DNA from: Rhodeus uyekii
Lineage: Eukaryota > Chordata > Actinopteri > Cypriniformes > Acheilognathidae
DNA length: 64,000 nt
Direction of reading: 5' to 3'
NCBI GenBank assembly: GCA_037043235.1
Contig: JAWRVZ010000250.1
Span: 498,501-562,500 of the forward strand
Below are positions 45,340-57,700 of this stretch, piece after piece. Under the pieces are notes generated by a model, which did not search any database, was not told the DNA's origin, and saw only the letters and a list, made by a program, of their open reading frames with translations. A program made the position numbers and the translations under genes. The number at the start of each line of letters is the position of its first letter. Positions within the stretch are counted from its first letter, which is position 1.

Positions 45340-46480
45340 ATGGTTCCAGGTTCTTGTCTCCCGAATGGGTTACCGTGAAGGTGAATCGGGTGAAAAAGAG
45401 CATCCATCTGGCCTGACAGGGGTTCAGTCATTTGGCTTCATGTAGATATTCTAAGTTCCGATGGTCGGTGATGATTTGAAATGGGTGTATGGCTCCTTCC
45501 AGGCAATGCCTCCATTTCTCCAAGGCCAACTTGATGGCTTGATGTCATAATTTTGCTCCACTGGTGTCAGCTTCTTGCAGAAGCAAGCGATGCAGATGGA
45601 GTCGGGGAGGCTCACCCTGCTTCTGCGAGAGTACAGCTCGCCTCAAGCCTCCGTTCTTCTTGCCCACAAAGAAAACCTTGAAGTGGTAGGGGAAGTTGAT
45701 GGTCGGATGTACTTCTGTTTGAGAGCCTCCTTAATGTATTCCTCCATGGCCTGTTGCCCCGGGATGGGCAAGTGATAAACACATCCTTGGAGAAATTTTA
45801 CCCCAGGCAGCAGGTCGATGGCACAGTCCCATGTCTGATGAGATGGAAGCCCTTTGCCAGTTGTTTACTGAAGACATCCTGGAATGCCCAGTATTCTGAG
45901 GGGACTTGAAGAAGTAGGGGGACTCTCAATGGATGTTGAGGCAACATGTTCCAGTTAACAGTGCAGTCTCATTCCAGCCGCTAGCAGCGGCTAATATGCA
46001 ATATTGTTGGGTATAATCGTGTATGGAAAGGTTACCTTGTCGAATGCAGTCGTGAGTGGACATGGAACAAGCTGAGTGGCCAAAAACTTCCCAAAACTGG
46101 TTGACGAGAGAGTCTGTTACACGTCTCTTAGCGTCCCAAATGCCTCTTGCCCATTGGAGGGTGCGTCCAGTCAGCAGTGAAATAATGAAGGTGATTTTAG
46201 AACGTTCAGAATGAAACTGACGTGATTGCATTTCAAAATAGAGACTGCATTGCAATAGGAACCCGTTGCATTCCGCCGCCTCACCAGTGAAGTGCGCTGC
46301 TTGGGCCATGGGACTGGCTGAGGTAGACGGTGAAGAAGTGCTCAAGTGAAGTGCATGGTGAAGCAAGTTCAGTGAACGGGTTGGGTGCGATTCACCAGTC
46401 ACTGCTTTGTGATCTGGCCTTTTGTCATTAATGAGAAGAGGACGCAGAAGTACAACGAGACTATTATCGGCAGGGCCCAA
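45340..46480 (-). mobile_element. Ty3/gypsy remnant, copy in D2
   Basis: Same RNase H, RT and gag pieces as 11,340-12,475. The gag frame 46480-45926 (184 codons) is longer at its N-terminus (a VVLLRPLLINDKRP region). The D1 copy lacks about 60 bp in this stretch. Confidence 0.7.
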
Positions 46481-46712
46481 AGCAGTGAACTGATGAGGTG
46501 CAAACAGGTAGAGGGAGTGAAACGCTTATCTGGTGAAGGGTTGGCAATGTAGAATCTTGGAAGTCTTGATGAACACGAAAGGAAAAGAAGATTTCACAGA
46601 AGTAACTGAGACAGAGAATCTCATGGAGAAAGTCTAGGCATGCAGAGCTGAGACCAGACAATGGTGGAAGTGAGAGGGATAGTGATATAGAGACAGTGTT
46701 TGGGAACAGCTG

Positions 46713-46876
46713 CATTTTACATTTACATTTATACATTCGGCAGACGCTTTTATCCAAAGTGACTTACATTGCATTCAAGAAATACATTGACATTCTAATC
46801 AGTTCTTGCTTTCTCCAGGATCAAACCCATTACCTTGGTATTGTAAAAACCAATGCTCTAGTGGCTATAGGAAAGG
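46713..46876 (-). repeat. tRNA-derived SINE with L2-type tail, copy in D2
   Basis: Counterpart of 12,790-12,952, nearly identical. Confidence 0.7.
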
Positions 46877-46986
46877 TGAGCTGCAGGTGATCAGTATTCC
46901 GGTGACTGTGAATGAGTGGGAGGAGTGTCAGAGTCTGGTGATATGAGCGTGGCAGAGTCCGTGACAGGGAGGGCCGTAGTTCAGCA

Positions 46987-47048
46987 ATAAATAGAGGATA
47001 ATTTCTGAGCACAATATCATTCAACTTGATCCTCTTCATAGACTGCTG
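46987..47048 (+). promoter_or_regulatory. Putative promoter and 5' non-coding exon of lectin gene B'
   Basis: ATAAATAG at 46987-46994, a likely start region at about 47,015 and donor GTGAGT after 47048, as for gene B. Sequence is conserved with one or two changes. Confidence 0.5.
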
Positions 47049-48096
47049 GTGAGTATTAATATTCATCTATGTTTAAAAGCATATTTTTGGTTTGAAATGT
47101 TTTGACTGGGCGTAATATTCCTCATATGAATAACATGTTGTTTAAATGCTAAATTCAGCAATTGTTTATAATAAATATGATTCATTCCATGTATTTATCA
47201 TATAAAATATATTATTTTATTTACTTGTGAAGGTCTTCTGCGAGGTTGATACATTGAGGAATTCCAGGTTAGTTGATGTTTATGATCACTCTTCAAAACA
47301 ACCTAAAATTATAATTAGAATGAATTCTTTATTTCTTGAATTCTTGAATGAATTTCTTTCAACACAGTTTTAAATCTCTTTGGTGTTGCTTTCACTAGTG
47401 ATACATTTGCAAAGCTTGCATACATACATTTAATACATACATAAATACATTACACAAAACTCTAAACAAATCACACTTGTATCACAGCTCTTTGTTGAAA
47501 AGATTACTGTAGTTTTGCTACTGTTCTTTAATTATTGTTGTGTGCTTCCTCTCACAAAACCATAATATCAGAATAAATATCACGTTCATACTTCATAAAT
47601 ACACAAAATAATGAACCAAGTACTATAATTAAGACAATAGACTACAAATAAAATAAACTATAAAATGTGCAAATTAAAGATAGATTAAACCTTATTTCAG
47701 CTAGAGAAGTTATTCAGTCAAGAACAGATTTAAGTTGTAAGTTGTCTTTTTAAACTCTGCCAATTTCTTTTGATGAATAATTAGCAAGCTTTGACGGCAA
47801 TATAAATATCAGCTACACACATAAAACATTTATTTATATATAAAATAATATTGAAAAATCTCTATAAAAACATTTTAGATTTTAGGTTTTTAAGTCATAA
47901 ATAAGTTATATACGTGAAAAAAAGAGCAAACGGAGGCAGGTTTGTCACATTACACTGACTGTAAATCATGCGGTTCTACTGTGCTTATTCTATCAATGCA
48001 ATGGCAATATATTTGTTTCTTTGTTTAAATGAGGATGAAAAATTAAAAATTCCTCCATATGATGAGATGAGATGTGGTGTTCTGTCTCTTTTCAGG

Positions 48097-50978
48097 ATGT
48101 CTTATTTCCGGATTTTTTTCTTAACACTTTTTACTGGATTGTGCATCTCTGATTCCAAAGGTATGTGAAATATGTGAAATTACAGCTTGTGATTTATTTA
48201 TTTGTATTGCTTTGTGTGGCAAGCAGGGTGGATCGAGAGCAGTGGGAACGGAATAAGGCCGGTGTGGTTTGAGTTGACGCTCATTAATTTAATTCCCACG
48301 ACTCTCTGTGTCAGGGTTCTGCCACATTCGGTCTAGTAGTCATTTCTTGGTTTTGTGGCAGAGCTCTGACACTACCGTTTTGTCTCGTGTCTGATGTGTG
48401 TGCGCATGGCTTCGAGTATTCGAGCCGTGCGCGCGCTTGTCTGTGTAACGTCTTATGTGCGGGTTATGATGTCTGATCCCGAGACTGGTCTTGTCTAGTT
48501 TCGGTTTTGGATCGGGATTCGGGCATTCATAACTCGTTTTGTTCGTCCTTGTCGTGAGCTCATGAGAACAGGTGTTTACACTCGTTCTTGCGAGCTCTAC
48601 GTCTTGTGAGTGGGCGCGGTTTCAAGCGTTGCGCGAGCCGCGCCTCCTCTGGTCCGTGTGTTTATGTTTGGCACGCGGTTCGCATCCCATCGGCCGCGTG
48701 CTTGTGTTTTGTCACGCGCAGTTTGGTTGACACCACCTGCGCGTCGTCTTTGTGTAATTGGCTTCATGTTCACGTCTTGTTTGTTACCCCGCCCGTCTTG
48801 TTTCATTGTAATTAGTTTGACTTTATTCCAGCTGTGTTTCTCCTCAATTGCATTTCCTCCTGTGTATTTAGTCCCCTCATGTCTGCTGTACTGTGTCGGT
48901 TCGTTGTCTTTATTTTGTCATCACTCCCTGTCAGTAAGTCGAGTTGAGTCAAGTTGAGTCAAGTCAAGTCATGTCATGTCGTGCTTCTAGTCATTCGAGT
49001 CTTGTTATACTTCAAGTCAGTCAAGTCATGTTATGTTTTCCCCCCACTCGGGGAGGTTTATGTTTGAGTTTTGATTTATTTTTTGAATAAAACCCTGTCC
49101 TCCCTGCAATTGAGTCCTCGCTCTCAATAAACCTGACACTCTGCTCTTTCCTGCTTGCCGCACTTTGAAACTGTCTTATCCTTTATTTTCATATCATCTT
49201 GAACAGGGAATCTTGCTCTCAATGCCGTGGCTGTGCAGTCCTCCTTAGGCCATTCACAGGGTGAAGCTGATCATGCAGTAGATGGAAACAGAGACTCAAA
49301 TTTCAAGAAGAACTCCTGCACTATGACTGCAGCTGAGTTTAATCCATGGTGGAGAGTTAACCTTGGCAAAGTTTACAGTGTAAACAAAGTTACCATCACT
49401 AATCGTGGAGACTGTTGCAAAGAGCGACTTAGAGGAGCTCAGATTCGTGTCGGTAGCAGTCTGGACAACAACGGAAATGACAATGCGCTGTAAGATATGT
49501 TCATCTTCCTATGTTTATGATGTTCAATCTGGTTTAATACAACTTTTGCACTTCCTACACAAACCAACCACTCAGCCACAGCCATGGAGATGTACTTTAC
49601 TTTAATTTAATTTATTCAGATTGGGATGTTTATATGTTTGTACAATTGTTTCTTATAGCAATGCAATATAAAACATGAACAATATTTTTTTCTATGAAGA
49701 GTGACACAAGAACCATTTGATCTCAGAACAGTTTAATTGAATTTGTTAGACATTTGCATTTTGTTGCGAGGCCTCTGTTTTTTTAACACTGTTTTTTATG
49801 AATTTGCAGGGTTGCAACTATTCTCACTGCTTTTAGTGGCACAAAAACATTTTCATTTGATGCGGTTTATGGCCGATATGTCAACATTCTTCTACCTGGG
49901 AATGATCAAACCCTTACTCTGTGTGAAGTCGAAGTGTTTGCAGGTAAGAGACAGACAGACAGAAGACTGACTCAATTGTTTATATATTTATGAATGTGTA
50001 TAACTGTTGTTATTTTATTAACAGCAAAGGACACACCACTGTTCAGTGTGGTTGCAAGTAAGTGTTCTTCATTATTTTGAATGTTGTTGTCAGTGACACA
50101 TATAATATTCTTACTGAACATTTGGTAACCAATAAGGAATAATGTACATAAAGACAGTTGTTATTGCAAAATAAACCATTATCTTGATCATTATATTGAA
50201 ATGATACTCTATCACATTGAAATACATGTTTTATTTATTAATTTAAATGTATTTATTAAAAAAGTTATTGTTTATTATTTAATGTTAAACAGGGAATCTT
50301 GCTCTTGGTGCCAAAGCTGTCCAGTCTACCACATACGAATTATCAGGAGCTGAAAAGGCTGTCGATGGCGACAGGAATTCAATTTACAATCCTGCAGGTT
50401 GGGCATGTAGTCACACTACTCACGAAAAGGACCCCTGGTGGAGAGTTGACTTGTTGGATGTCTACAAGATCACCAGGGTTATCATCACTAATCGTGGAGA
50501 TTGTTGTGCAGAGAGGATAAAGGGTGCTCAGATCCGTATCGGCAACAGCCTGGAAAATAATGGCAACAATAATGCACTGTGAGTGTTGTATCTCTTTTAA
50601 TTACACAAATGGTTAGAAAAATAAATAAGACAAAATCACTTTAATACAAACGTTTGACTGAAGTTTAGTTAATAAGCTTTATGCTGTTTTGATACAACGC
50701 TCTCTATATTTCTGTTACGGTGTGTCTTCACAGAGCTACAACTGTTGACTCCATCCCAGCGGGAGCTACAAAATTTTTTGATTTTAATCCTATTAATGGA
50801 CGATATGTCAACCTTTTTATACCTGGACGCATCGAGTCTCTCACACTGTGCGAGGTTGAGGTGTTTGCAGGTGAGCAAGAAAAGGAGAGACATGGTGTGA
50901 AGACATTTATTCTACATTTACTGCTTATAATATGTGTATGTTGTCTTAATTTTTTTTCTGATTTAATTGCCAGAATAA
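48097..50978 (+). CDS. F-type lectin (fucolectin-like), secreted, two FTP domains: gene B'
   Basis: Coding exons 48097-48160, 49207-49489, 49810-49943, 50025-50057, 50293-50578, 50734-50870 and 50974-50978 join in frame to 313 aa. Signal peptide, domain 1 and linker are almost the same as in gene B. Domain 1 again has Met at the fucose-His position (CTM). Domain 2 has CSH and H-X26-RGDCCAER, the complete motif of fucose-binding F-type lectins; its two Args and the vicinal cysteines are present, so this domain is the best candidate for sugar binding in the window. Exon 5 is 6 nt longer than in B, and the divergence is concentrated just before WWRV. Exon 7 supplies only AA-TAA. Intron 1 of the coding part holds a solo LTR. 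Expected role: secreted glycan-binding defence protein. Family is certain; sugar specificity is inferred. Confidence 0.92.
48309..49138 (+). repeat. Solo LTR inside lectin gene B' intron
   Basis: 830 bp starting TGTCAGGGTT and ending AACCTGACA, flanked by the exact 5-bp duplication CTCTG (48304-48308, 49139-49143). AATAAA signals lie near 49,085 and 49,125 in sense orientation. Gene B lacks it, having a 209-bp intron against 1,046 bp here. The remnant of an LTR element after LTR-LTR recombination. Confidence 0.88.
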
Positions 50979-51166
50979 TTGGAACAAAATGATGTTACAC
51001 CGCAGTCCGCTGATCCTATCTGAGCAATACTAATACTCCAATTTATCTTCTTTGTTTTTAATTTACCTATACACCTATACTTTACCTATATTGGTTTTTA
51101 AAATGCAACTGAATCTTAACCCCAGTTTGATTATGTTTGTATCTATCTTTCTTTTCTTTACACATG

Positions 51167-51172
51167 AATAAA
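51167..51172 (+). promoter_or_regulatory. Poly(A) signal of lectin gene B'
   Basis: AATAAA about 190 nt after the stop, as in gene B. Confidence 0.6.
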
Positions 51173-51327
51173 TAACTACAGCATTGCATATTGTGTTGTA
51201 TGTTTTGGGGTCAAGCAAAGCTCATCTGAATATTTACAATGAGGAGGAGGTGTAGTGTTACAAACCCAGACAGCAACATAGTGTCAGCCCAGATTTGGGC
51301 TACATCTAGTTGAAAAGAATTACATAT

Positions 51328-51332
<5 letters not shown>

Positions 51333-51362
<30 letters not shown>
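51333..51362. repeat. (GA)n microsatellite at block boundary
   Basis: About 15 GA units. The shorter D1 counterpart (16,352-16,363) is where the Tx1-like LINE is joined. Confidence 0.85.
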
Positions 51363-51366
<4 letters not shown>

Positions 51367-52260
51367 AAGGGCACTTTATGACAAAAATTATTGATTGCTG
51401 TCAAAAGGTTATGATCCTTTGATCCATGAACCTAAATAAAGGTGACTTGACTTGACTTATGAACCCCCCTCCACCTCTACCTCTGAGATGTGCACCTATT
51501 TTGGACCTTCCTTATTCATAACCCTTTTATTTTAGTAGTGAAAATATTCAAAAAGGTATAAAATTATTAAACAATGTTTTAAAGAAATTAGTCAATGAAT
51601 CAATGTATAGGTAAGATCAGTGTTTGTTTTTATTAGTTAGTTTTATTATTTAGTTTTAAGCACATAATACACCTAAAAAACATAAAAAATTGGATAAAAG
51701 GATTTAGCATTAAGAACATTTTAAAAAAAGGTTTTCTCCATATACCTGGTTAAAAAGATTTTTAAGAATCTATGTATTCTTTTAAAATTTAAAAGGAATA
51801 CAATTCAGATAATTAGGGATACTATAAAAACAAAGTTAACACAAAAATAAAGTTTTTCTGTCCACATAAAGGGTTCTTTTGTTAAAAATGTTTAACGTTG
51901 TAACTGCTTAAAACACATAAGGATTTTAGCATTAAGAAAAAAATGTAACAACGTTTTTCGCCATATACTGTGTTAAACATTTAAGAATCTATTTATACTG
52001 TTAAAATATAAAAGGATTGGTGTTTAGAAATGATCAGAAAGAAAGTAGAAAACAAATAGTCTTTTAAAAACATAAAAGGCATAAAAGGAGTTTGTAAAAA
52101 AGTTTGTAAGAGTTTGTAAAGTCCCTAAAAACTGTGCATAATAGCACCAAACAAGAGTTTAACTTTTTTAGGGGGAAAAATTGGATCATTCTCTTTTGCT
52201 ATCTGGGATGCGATAGCTCTCTCTGAATGCTAGTCGTCCTTTCACAGAATGAAAGCATAG
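51363..52260. other. AT-rich DNA, nothing recognised
   Basis: No coding frame. Repeated motifs such as AAGGATTTAGCATTAAGAA (twice, about 51,700 and 51,910) suggest an old repeat or local duplication. Absent from D1, whose equivalent position holds the nested element island. Confidence 0.4.
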
Positions 52261-53140
52261 TGTGTGTGAAACTGCGCGCTCAGGCTCTGCCCATCACCCT
52301 ACCCAAGAGTGCACAAGAAACAGATGAGCGGGGTGATAGTTTCTGCAGATTGTTTAAAACTATGTGATTAAAAAACTTTTATAAAAGTTTTTTTCACATC
52401 ACACACACACATGCGCACACTCCCAAAAGTGAGACATCACACCCTATTATCCATTAATTCTTCCCGATGTCTGCGAACTATGATGGTAAATGTTATTATG
52501 TATTTTATTTTTTAATAAGTTATTTGTATAGTATCCACATACATATTATTAAATATCTCATTTTGTACTGTTTTTGTCATCAACAGCTGTGAATGTATGA
52601 TGTTTTATTAACAAAGTTTGGGAGGAGCACGTTCAAAGGATTAACGCAATCAACTCATCATCAGCAATTACACCTCATCCTATCAGCATGAGAGGAAGCA
52701 TGTATATATAGACATGTTCAACTCACCTACACCTCTTGACAGTTTATGGCATCCTTCCACCACCCCAACTCCTCACACTTAATCATTCCTATCAAAGTCA
52801 GGATACGGGGGGAGTGCTCCAGGTTCGGGCTGAATACCGAGCTCGGGGCCCTCTCCTCGGACAGCACGCCAAATACGCTTACCATTTACTGCTCTTGAAT
52901 TTGTAAGAGTGAACTTGTGAATCAGGGTTTGTTGTTTAACGAAGGTCTTGAGTCACTCTTAGATTAAATCTGTAAGTGTTTTTCTGTTTGTTGTTACTAA
53001 AATTACGTATGAATAATAGTAGCGTTGTACTAAAAACAATATGTGTGTATATATATATATATATATATCTGTCATTTACAGTGTGTGATGCACAAATAAT
53101 GAGTCACGCTGATATCATAAACGGTACGTGTACACACACA
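52261..53140 (+). repeat. Block-duplicated non-coding segment with unclassified repeat copy 3
   Basis: Counterpart of 24,781-25,589 including the repeat at 52,600-52,925. It has an extra 110 bp with a (TA)n run at about 53,049-53,068. The same exon-like unit (ATTTACAG, about 43 nt, GTACGTG) is at 53,080-53,125. Confidence 0.55.
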
Positions 53141-53142
53141 TG

Positions 53143-53970
53143 TATGCTAGACCCAATACCAACTAAGCTACTCAAAGAGATGCTTCCAGAAATTCTCTTC
53201 TTAATATTATTAATTCATCTTTGTCATTAAGATACGTACCAAAAACCTTTAAGCTAGCCGTAATTAAACCGCTTATTAAAAAAACACAACTTGATCCTAC
53301 AGAATTAGTTAATTACAGCCCGATATCAAATCTACCTTTTTTGTCAAAGATTCTAGAAAAGGCAGTATCTTCACAACTATGTTCCTTTCTAGAAAGAAAC
53401 AGCATCTACGAGGATTTCCAGTCAAGATTTAGACCATATCATAGTACTGAGACTGCTCTCATTAGAGTTACAAATGATATGCTCTTATCATCCGATCGTG
53501 GTTGTATCTCTCTGTTAGTGTTACTGGACCTTAGTGCTGCATTTGATACAATTGACCACAAAATCCTTCTGAATAGACTTGAAAACTATGTTGGCATTAG
53601 TGGAATTGCATTAGCCTGGTTCAAATCATACTTATCTGACCGTTATCAGTTTGTAGCAGTAAATGAGGAGATGTCATGTCGATCACGGGTTCAGTATGGA
53701 GTTCCTCAAGGTTCAGTACTAAGACCATTGCTTTTCACCCTGCACATGCTTCCTTTGGGTGCAATTATTAGGAAGCATGGCATTAGCTTTCACTGTTACG
53801 ACGATGATACTCAGCTCTATATTTTTTCTCATCCTGATGAAACGTACCAATTTAATACATTAACAGAATGCATAACTAATATAAAAAATTGGATGACTAA
53901 TAACTTTCTACTGCTTAATTCTGAAAAAACAGAGATTCTAATTATTAGACCAAAAAGTTCTGCACGTAAG
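53143..53970 (+). mobile_element. L2 family A RT, copy in D2, 5' piece
   Basis: Frames 52976-53230 and 53221-54000 cover LDPIPTKLL to ILIIRPKSSA, with YGVPQGSVLRPLLF and CYDDDTQLY. Gly to Arg after PQGSVL and Ala to Asp in the YADD box mark an inactive copy. Split at 53,971 by a BEL/Pao element; it continues at 60,847. Confidence 0.85.
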
Positions 53971-54384
53971 TGTAGGAGCCATATGTACCATCATATTTAA
54001 TTTTATTTTTTGTGATCATTTAAATATCATTTTGGTTTAATATTGTATATGTCTCTGAGTGTGTGCCCTCTATAGGTGGGAGGGGAAAAAGAGGATAAAA
54101 GGAAAGGACACCCCCGACAGGAAGGGGGCGCTGGTGCAAGAGCATACAGTCTTTTGACCGTGCACATGGAAGCCAACACATGCTCAAGTTGCTTAAGTTG
54201 TTTGTTTGCTTTATGTTATTTTTCATCTTTGTTTTTGACTTAATAAACTTCAGTTTTATTTGAAACCTCAAAGGACTTCCTTGGTACCTTGCACGCGTCA
54301 GAAACTTGCACCTTACACCTCCCACAGTGGACAGAAATGGGGTTTGAATTCAGGACAGTTCAAAACTTGTTTTTTACCACTACA
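53971..54384 (+). repeat. BEL/Pao 5' LTR
   Basis: 414 bp, with AATAAA near 54,242. Near-identical to 60433-60846. Confidence 0.9.
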
Positions 54385-54767
54385 AAATGTCAAAAGACTT
54401 CGCTTTGACAATGGAATATGTTTGAGCTACTGAGGATTCATCTGGATTTGCAGAGAAGAACTGTTTGAGACCGCATGGCATTGGAAACAAAGAACAAAGA
54501 AAACGTCTTAAAGAGGTATGTGCTTATGGAAACAATGAACTGTGGCAAGCTGGTGCTGAGTTAAATTTGAATGTTATTGGGAAGATTTTCAAGTTTGATG
54601 CTGCAAACAGTTAACTCATTTCATGAAAGAAAGAAATCAAGTGTCTTGCTCTGTGCCATTTTTAAAAAAAAATTGAAGAAATTTGAATCATTGGAAGGTA
54701 TTGTCTTGTATCTTGTCCAAGCAGTAGATCTGGCAGATCTAGGAGATCAAATTCAACCGGATCCAGT

Positions 54768-57700
54768 GTGTCAACGTCTGCTTCAGCGCGTGTCTGTGCA
54801 GAGGCAGAAAGGGCAGCTTTACTTGCCAAAGCTAAAGCACTGCAACAAAAGCATGCTCTAGAAAAGAAAGAGGAAGAACTTCGAAAAATGAAAGAGATGT
54901 GGGAAGTTCAATCAGAAATTGCAGCCAATACAGCAAAGATTGAATATCTCAAAAATGCTGAAACTTCTCTGACAAATGAAAATGCTGTCATAAAAGATGT
55001 CATGAATGATTATTGTGAGGAGATGTTGAATAAAATTCCATCCGGTGCAACATATGCACAAGATGTGCGCCCAAAGGAGACTGTTCATGTACAACTCCCC
55101 ACAGCAACAAGAATGACTGCAGGATATTCCCAAAACCGGAATGAGTTACGGCAACACACCACCATGAATGCTGATTCTAAAACCTCAGCACGAATCTCCC
55201 AGAGCACACAATCAAGATCTCAAGAAAATCGAGAATCACCTCCATCTAATGTCATTCAAGGGGCTGATCTTTCTAGAATTCTTCAAAGGCAAAACAACTT
55301 GACAGACCTGCTTGTGAGACAACAACTTCTCTCTACATTACCAAGAGGAGAAATTCAAATCTTTAATGGAGATATTTTGCAGTACAGATCATTTCTTCAT
55401 TCCTTTGAACACATCATTGAAAGTAAAACTGATGATAATGCAGACAGGCTGCACTTTCTCATCCAATATACAAGGGGATTACCTCAAGAGCTGGTAAGAA
55501 GTTGTCAACACATGTCAGCGAACAGGGGTTACCAAAAGGCAAAGCAACTATTGAAAGAACACTTTGGAAATGCATATAGGATTTCATGCGCTTACATTGA
55601 GAAGGCACTCTCTTGGCCTTCAATCAAATCAGAAGATCCAAAAGCTTTACAGGCTTTCGCATTGTTTCTCAGAAGCTGCTGCAATGGTATGGAAGACTTG
55701 GAGTTCATGGAAGAACTGGACACAATCTCCAATATGAGGACTATTGCTCTCAAGCTCCCATACAAACTCCGAGAGAGGTGGCGTACAAGAGCATTTGAGT
55801 TACAAGAGCAAAGAAGTAACAACAAGGTGAAAATGGTAGATCTTGTCAGATTTATTGAAAAACAAGCTAACATTGTTTCAGATCCAATATTTGGTGATAT
55901 TCAAGACTCAACCCAAAGTAAAGGAAAGCAAAAGGTCTTAGTAAAACCTAAATCCAAAGACATTTTTGCTACCAATGTACATGTGAGCTCACCACAAACT
56001 GAATCTAGGGATTCACAGCCAGCATTATGTCTCTACTGTTTCAATAGACATGAGTTGATGTCATGCTTGCAGTTTGAAAAGCAGCCACACAGAGAAAAGA
56101 TAAACTTCGTAAAGCAGAATGGAATCTGTTTTAGATGTCTAACCAAAGGTGGACATATGAGTAAAGACTGCACAAAGCACATTAAATGCACCATATGCAA
56201 CAAACAGCATCCAAGCGTGTTACACATCAAGGGATTGGAATCAAAGCAACTGAAGAAAACACCTGTGAGTAGTACGCAGGTATCCCTTCAAGATAAGCAT
56301 GCTGGAAATGCACAAAGTTGCACAGAGTGTTTATCGATTGTACCTGTACAGGTCAAAAGTTCAAAGGGAAGTAAGATTGTTCAGACCTATGCCTTTCTCG
56401 ATCCTGGTAGCTCAGCGAGCTTCTGCACAGAGGATCTGATGGAGAAACTCAACATTTCTGGAAGAAAGACCAACATTCTTCTCCGAACAATGAGCCAGGA
56501 TAAGTCTCTACCCTCTTATGTCGTCAGTGGATTAGAAGTTTCTTCACTGGAAGAAAATAACTTCATTCCATTGCCTGAAGTCTACACACAAAAGAACATG
56601 CCCGTTGACACCTGTAACATTCCTACAAAGGAAGGACTGTCTAAATGGCCATACTTGAGTCAAGTCAAATTTCCAAGGATTCCAGCCAAGGTAGAGTTGT
56701 TGATTGGAAGCAATACTCCCAAAGCCATCGAACCTTGGGAAGTCCTTAACAGCCAAGGGGAAGGCCCATATGCAGTTAAGACCCTACTGGGGTGGGTTAT
56801 TAATGGTCCTTTACAAGACAAAGGTAAAACAAACAGGAACAGTTGTGATAGTGTTGTTGTTAACAGGATTTCTGTTTCAAGTCTGGAAGAAATGTTGATT
56901 CAACAATACAACCATGATTTCAATGAGAGATCAAGAGAAGACAAGGTTGAAATGTCTGTTGAAGACAAAAGATTCATGAAAATTGCAGAAGAATCAATTA
57001 AGTTGAAAGATGGACATTACACTCTTGATTTACCTTTCAAGAAAGATGACACTGTGTTTCCTAACAATTATCAAGTGGCAGAACTACGGCTTCAAAGTTT
57101 GAAAGGAAAGTTTAAAAAGAACGAACAATTCCGAACAGACTACACTGAATTTCTATCAGAAGTCATAAATAAAGGTTACGCCGAAGTGGTGCCGCAGCAA
57201 GAGCTGAAAAGATCAGATGGAAAGTTGTGGTACATCCCACATCATGGCGTATACCATCCCCAGAAACAGACCATAAGAGTAGTCTTTGACTGTGGTGCTA
57301 CCTATCAAGGTAAATCACTCAACTCAGAACTTCTTCAGGGTCCAGATTTGACCAGCACACTTTTCAATGTCCTCACCAGATTTCGCCAAGAGCCTATAGC
57401 AGTTATGACCGACATCAAAGCAATGTTCCATCAAGTCAAAGTGTCAAGATCAGATGTTGACTTCCTACGCTTCCTTTGGTGGCCAGGAGGTGATATCAGC
57501 AAGCCTGCTGTAGAACATCGGATGACGGTACATCTGTTTGGAGCGGTTTCATCCCCCAGTTGTGCTAACTTTGCTCTGAGGCAAACTGCCAAAGATAACC
57601 GAGATCGTTTTCGACCTGAGATAACAAGAACTGTTGAAAATAACTTCTATGTGGATGACTGCTTGAAATCACTACCAACAGAGCATGAGGCAGTAAAGAT

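Noticed and set aside
48588..48957. Short frames within the solo LTR
   Set aside because: They lie wholly inside a regulatory LTR bounded by target duplications and have no recognisable domain.
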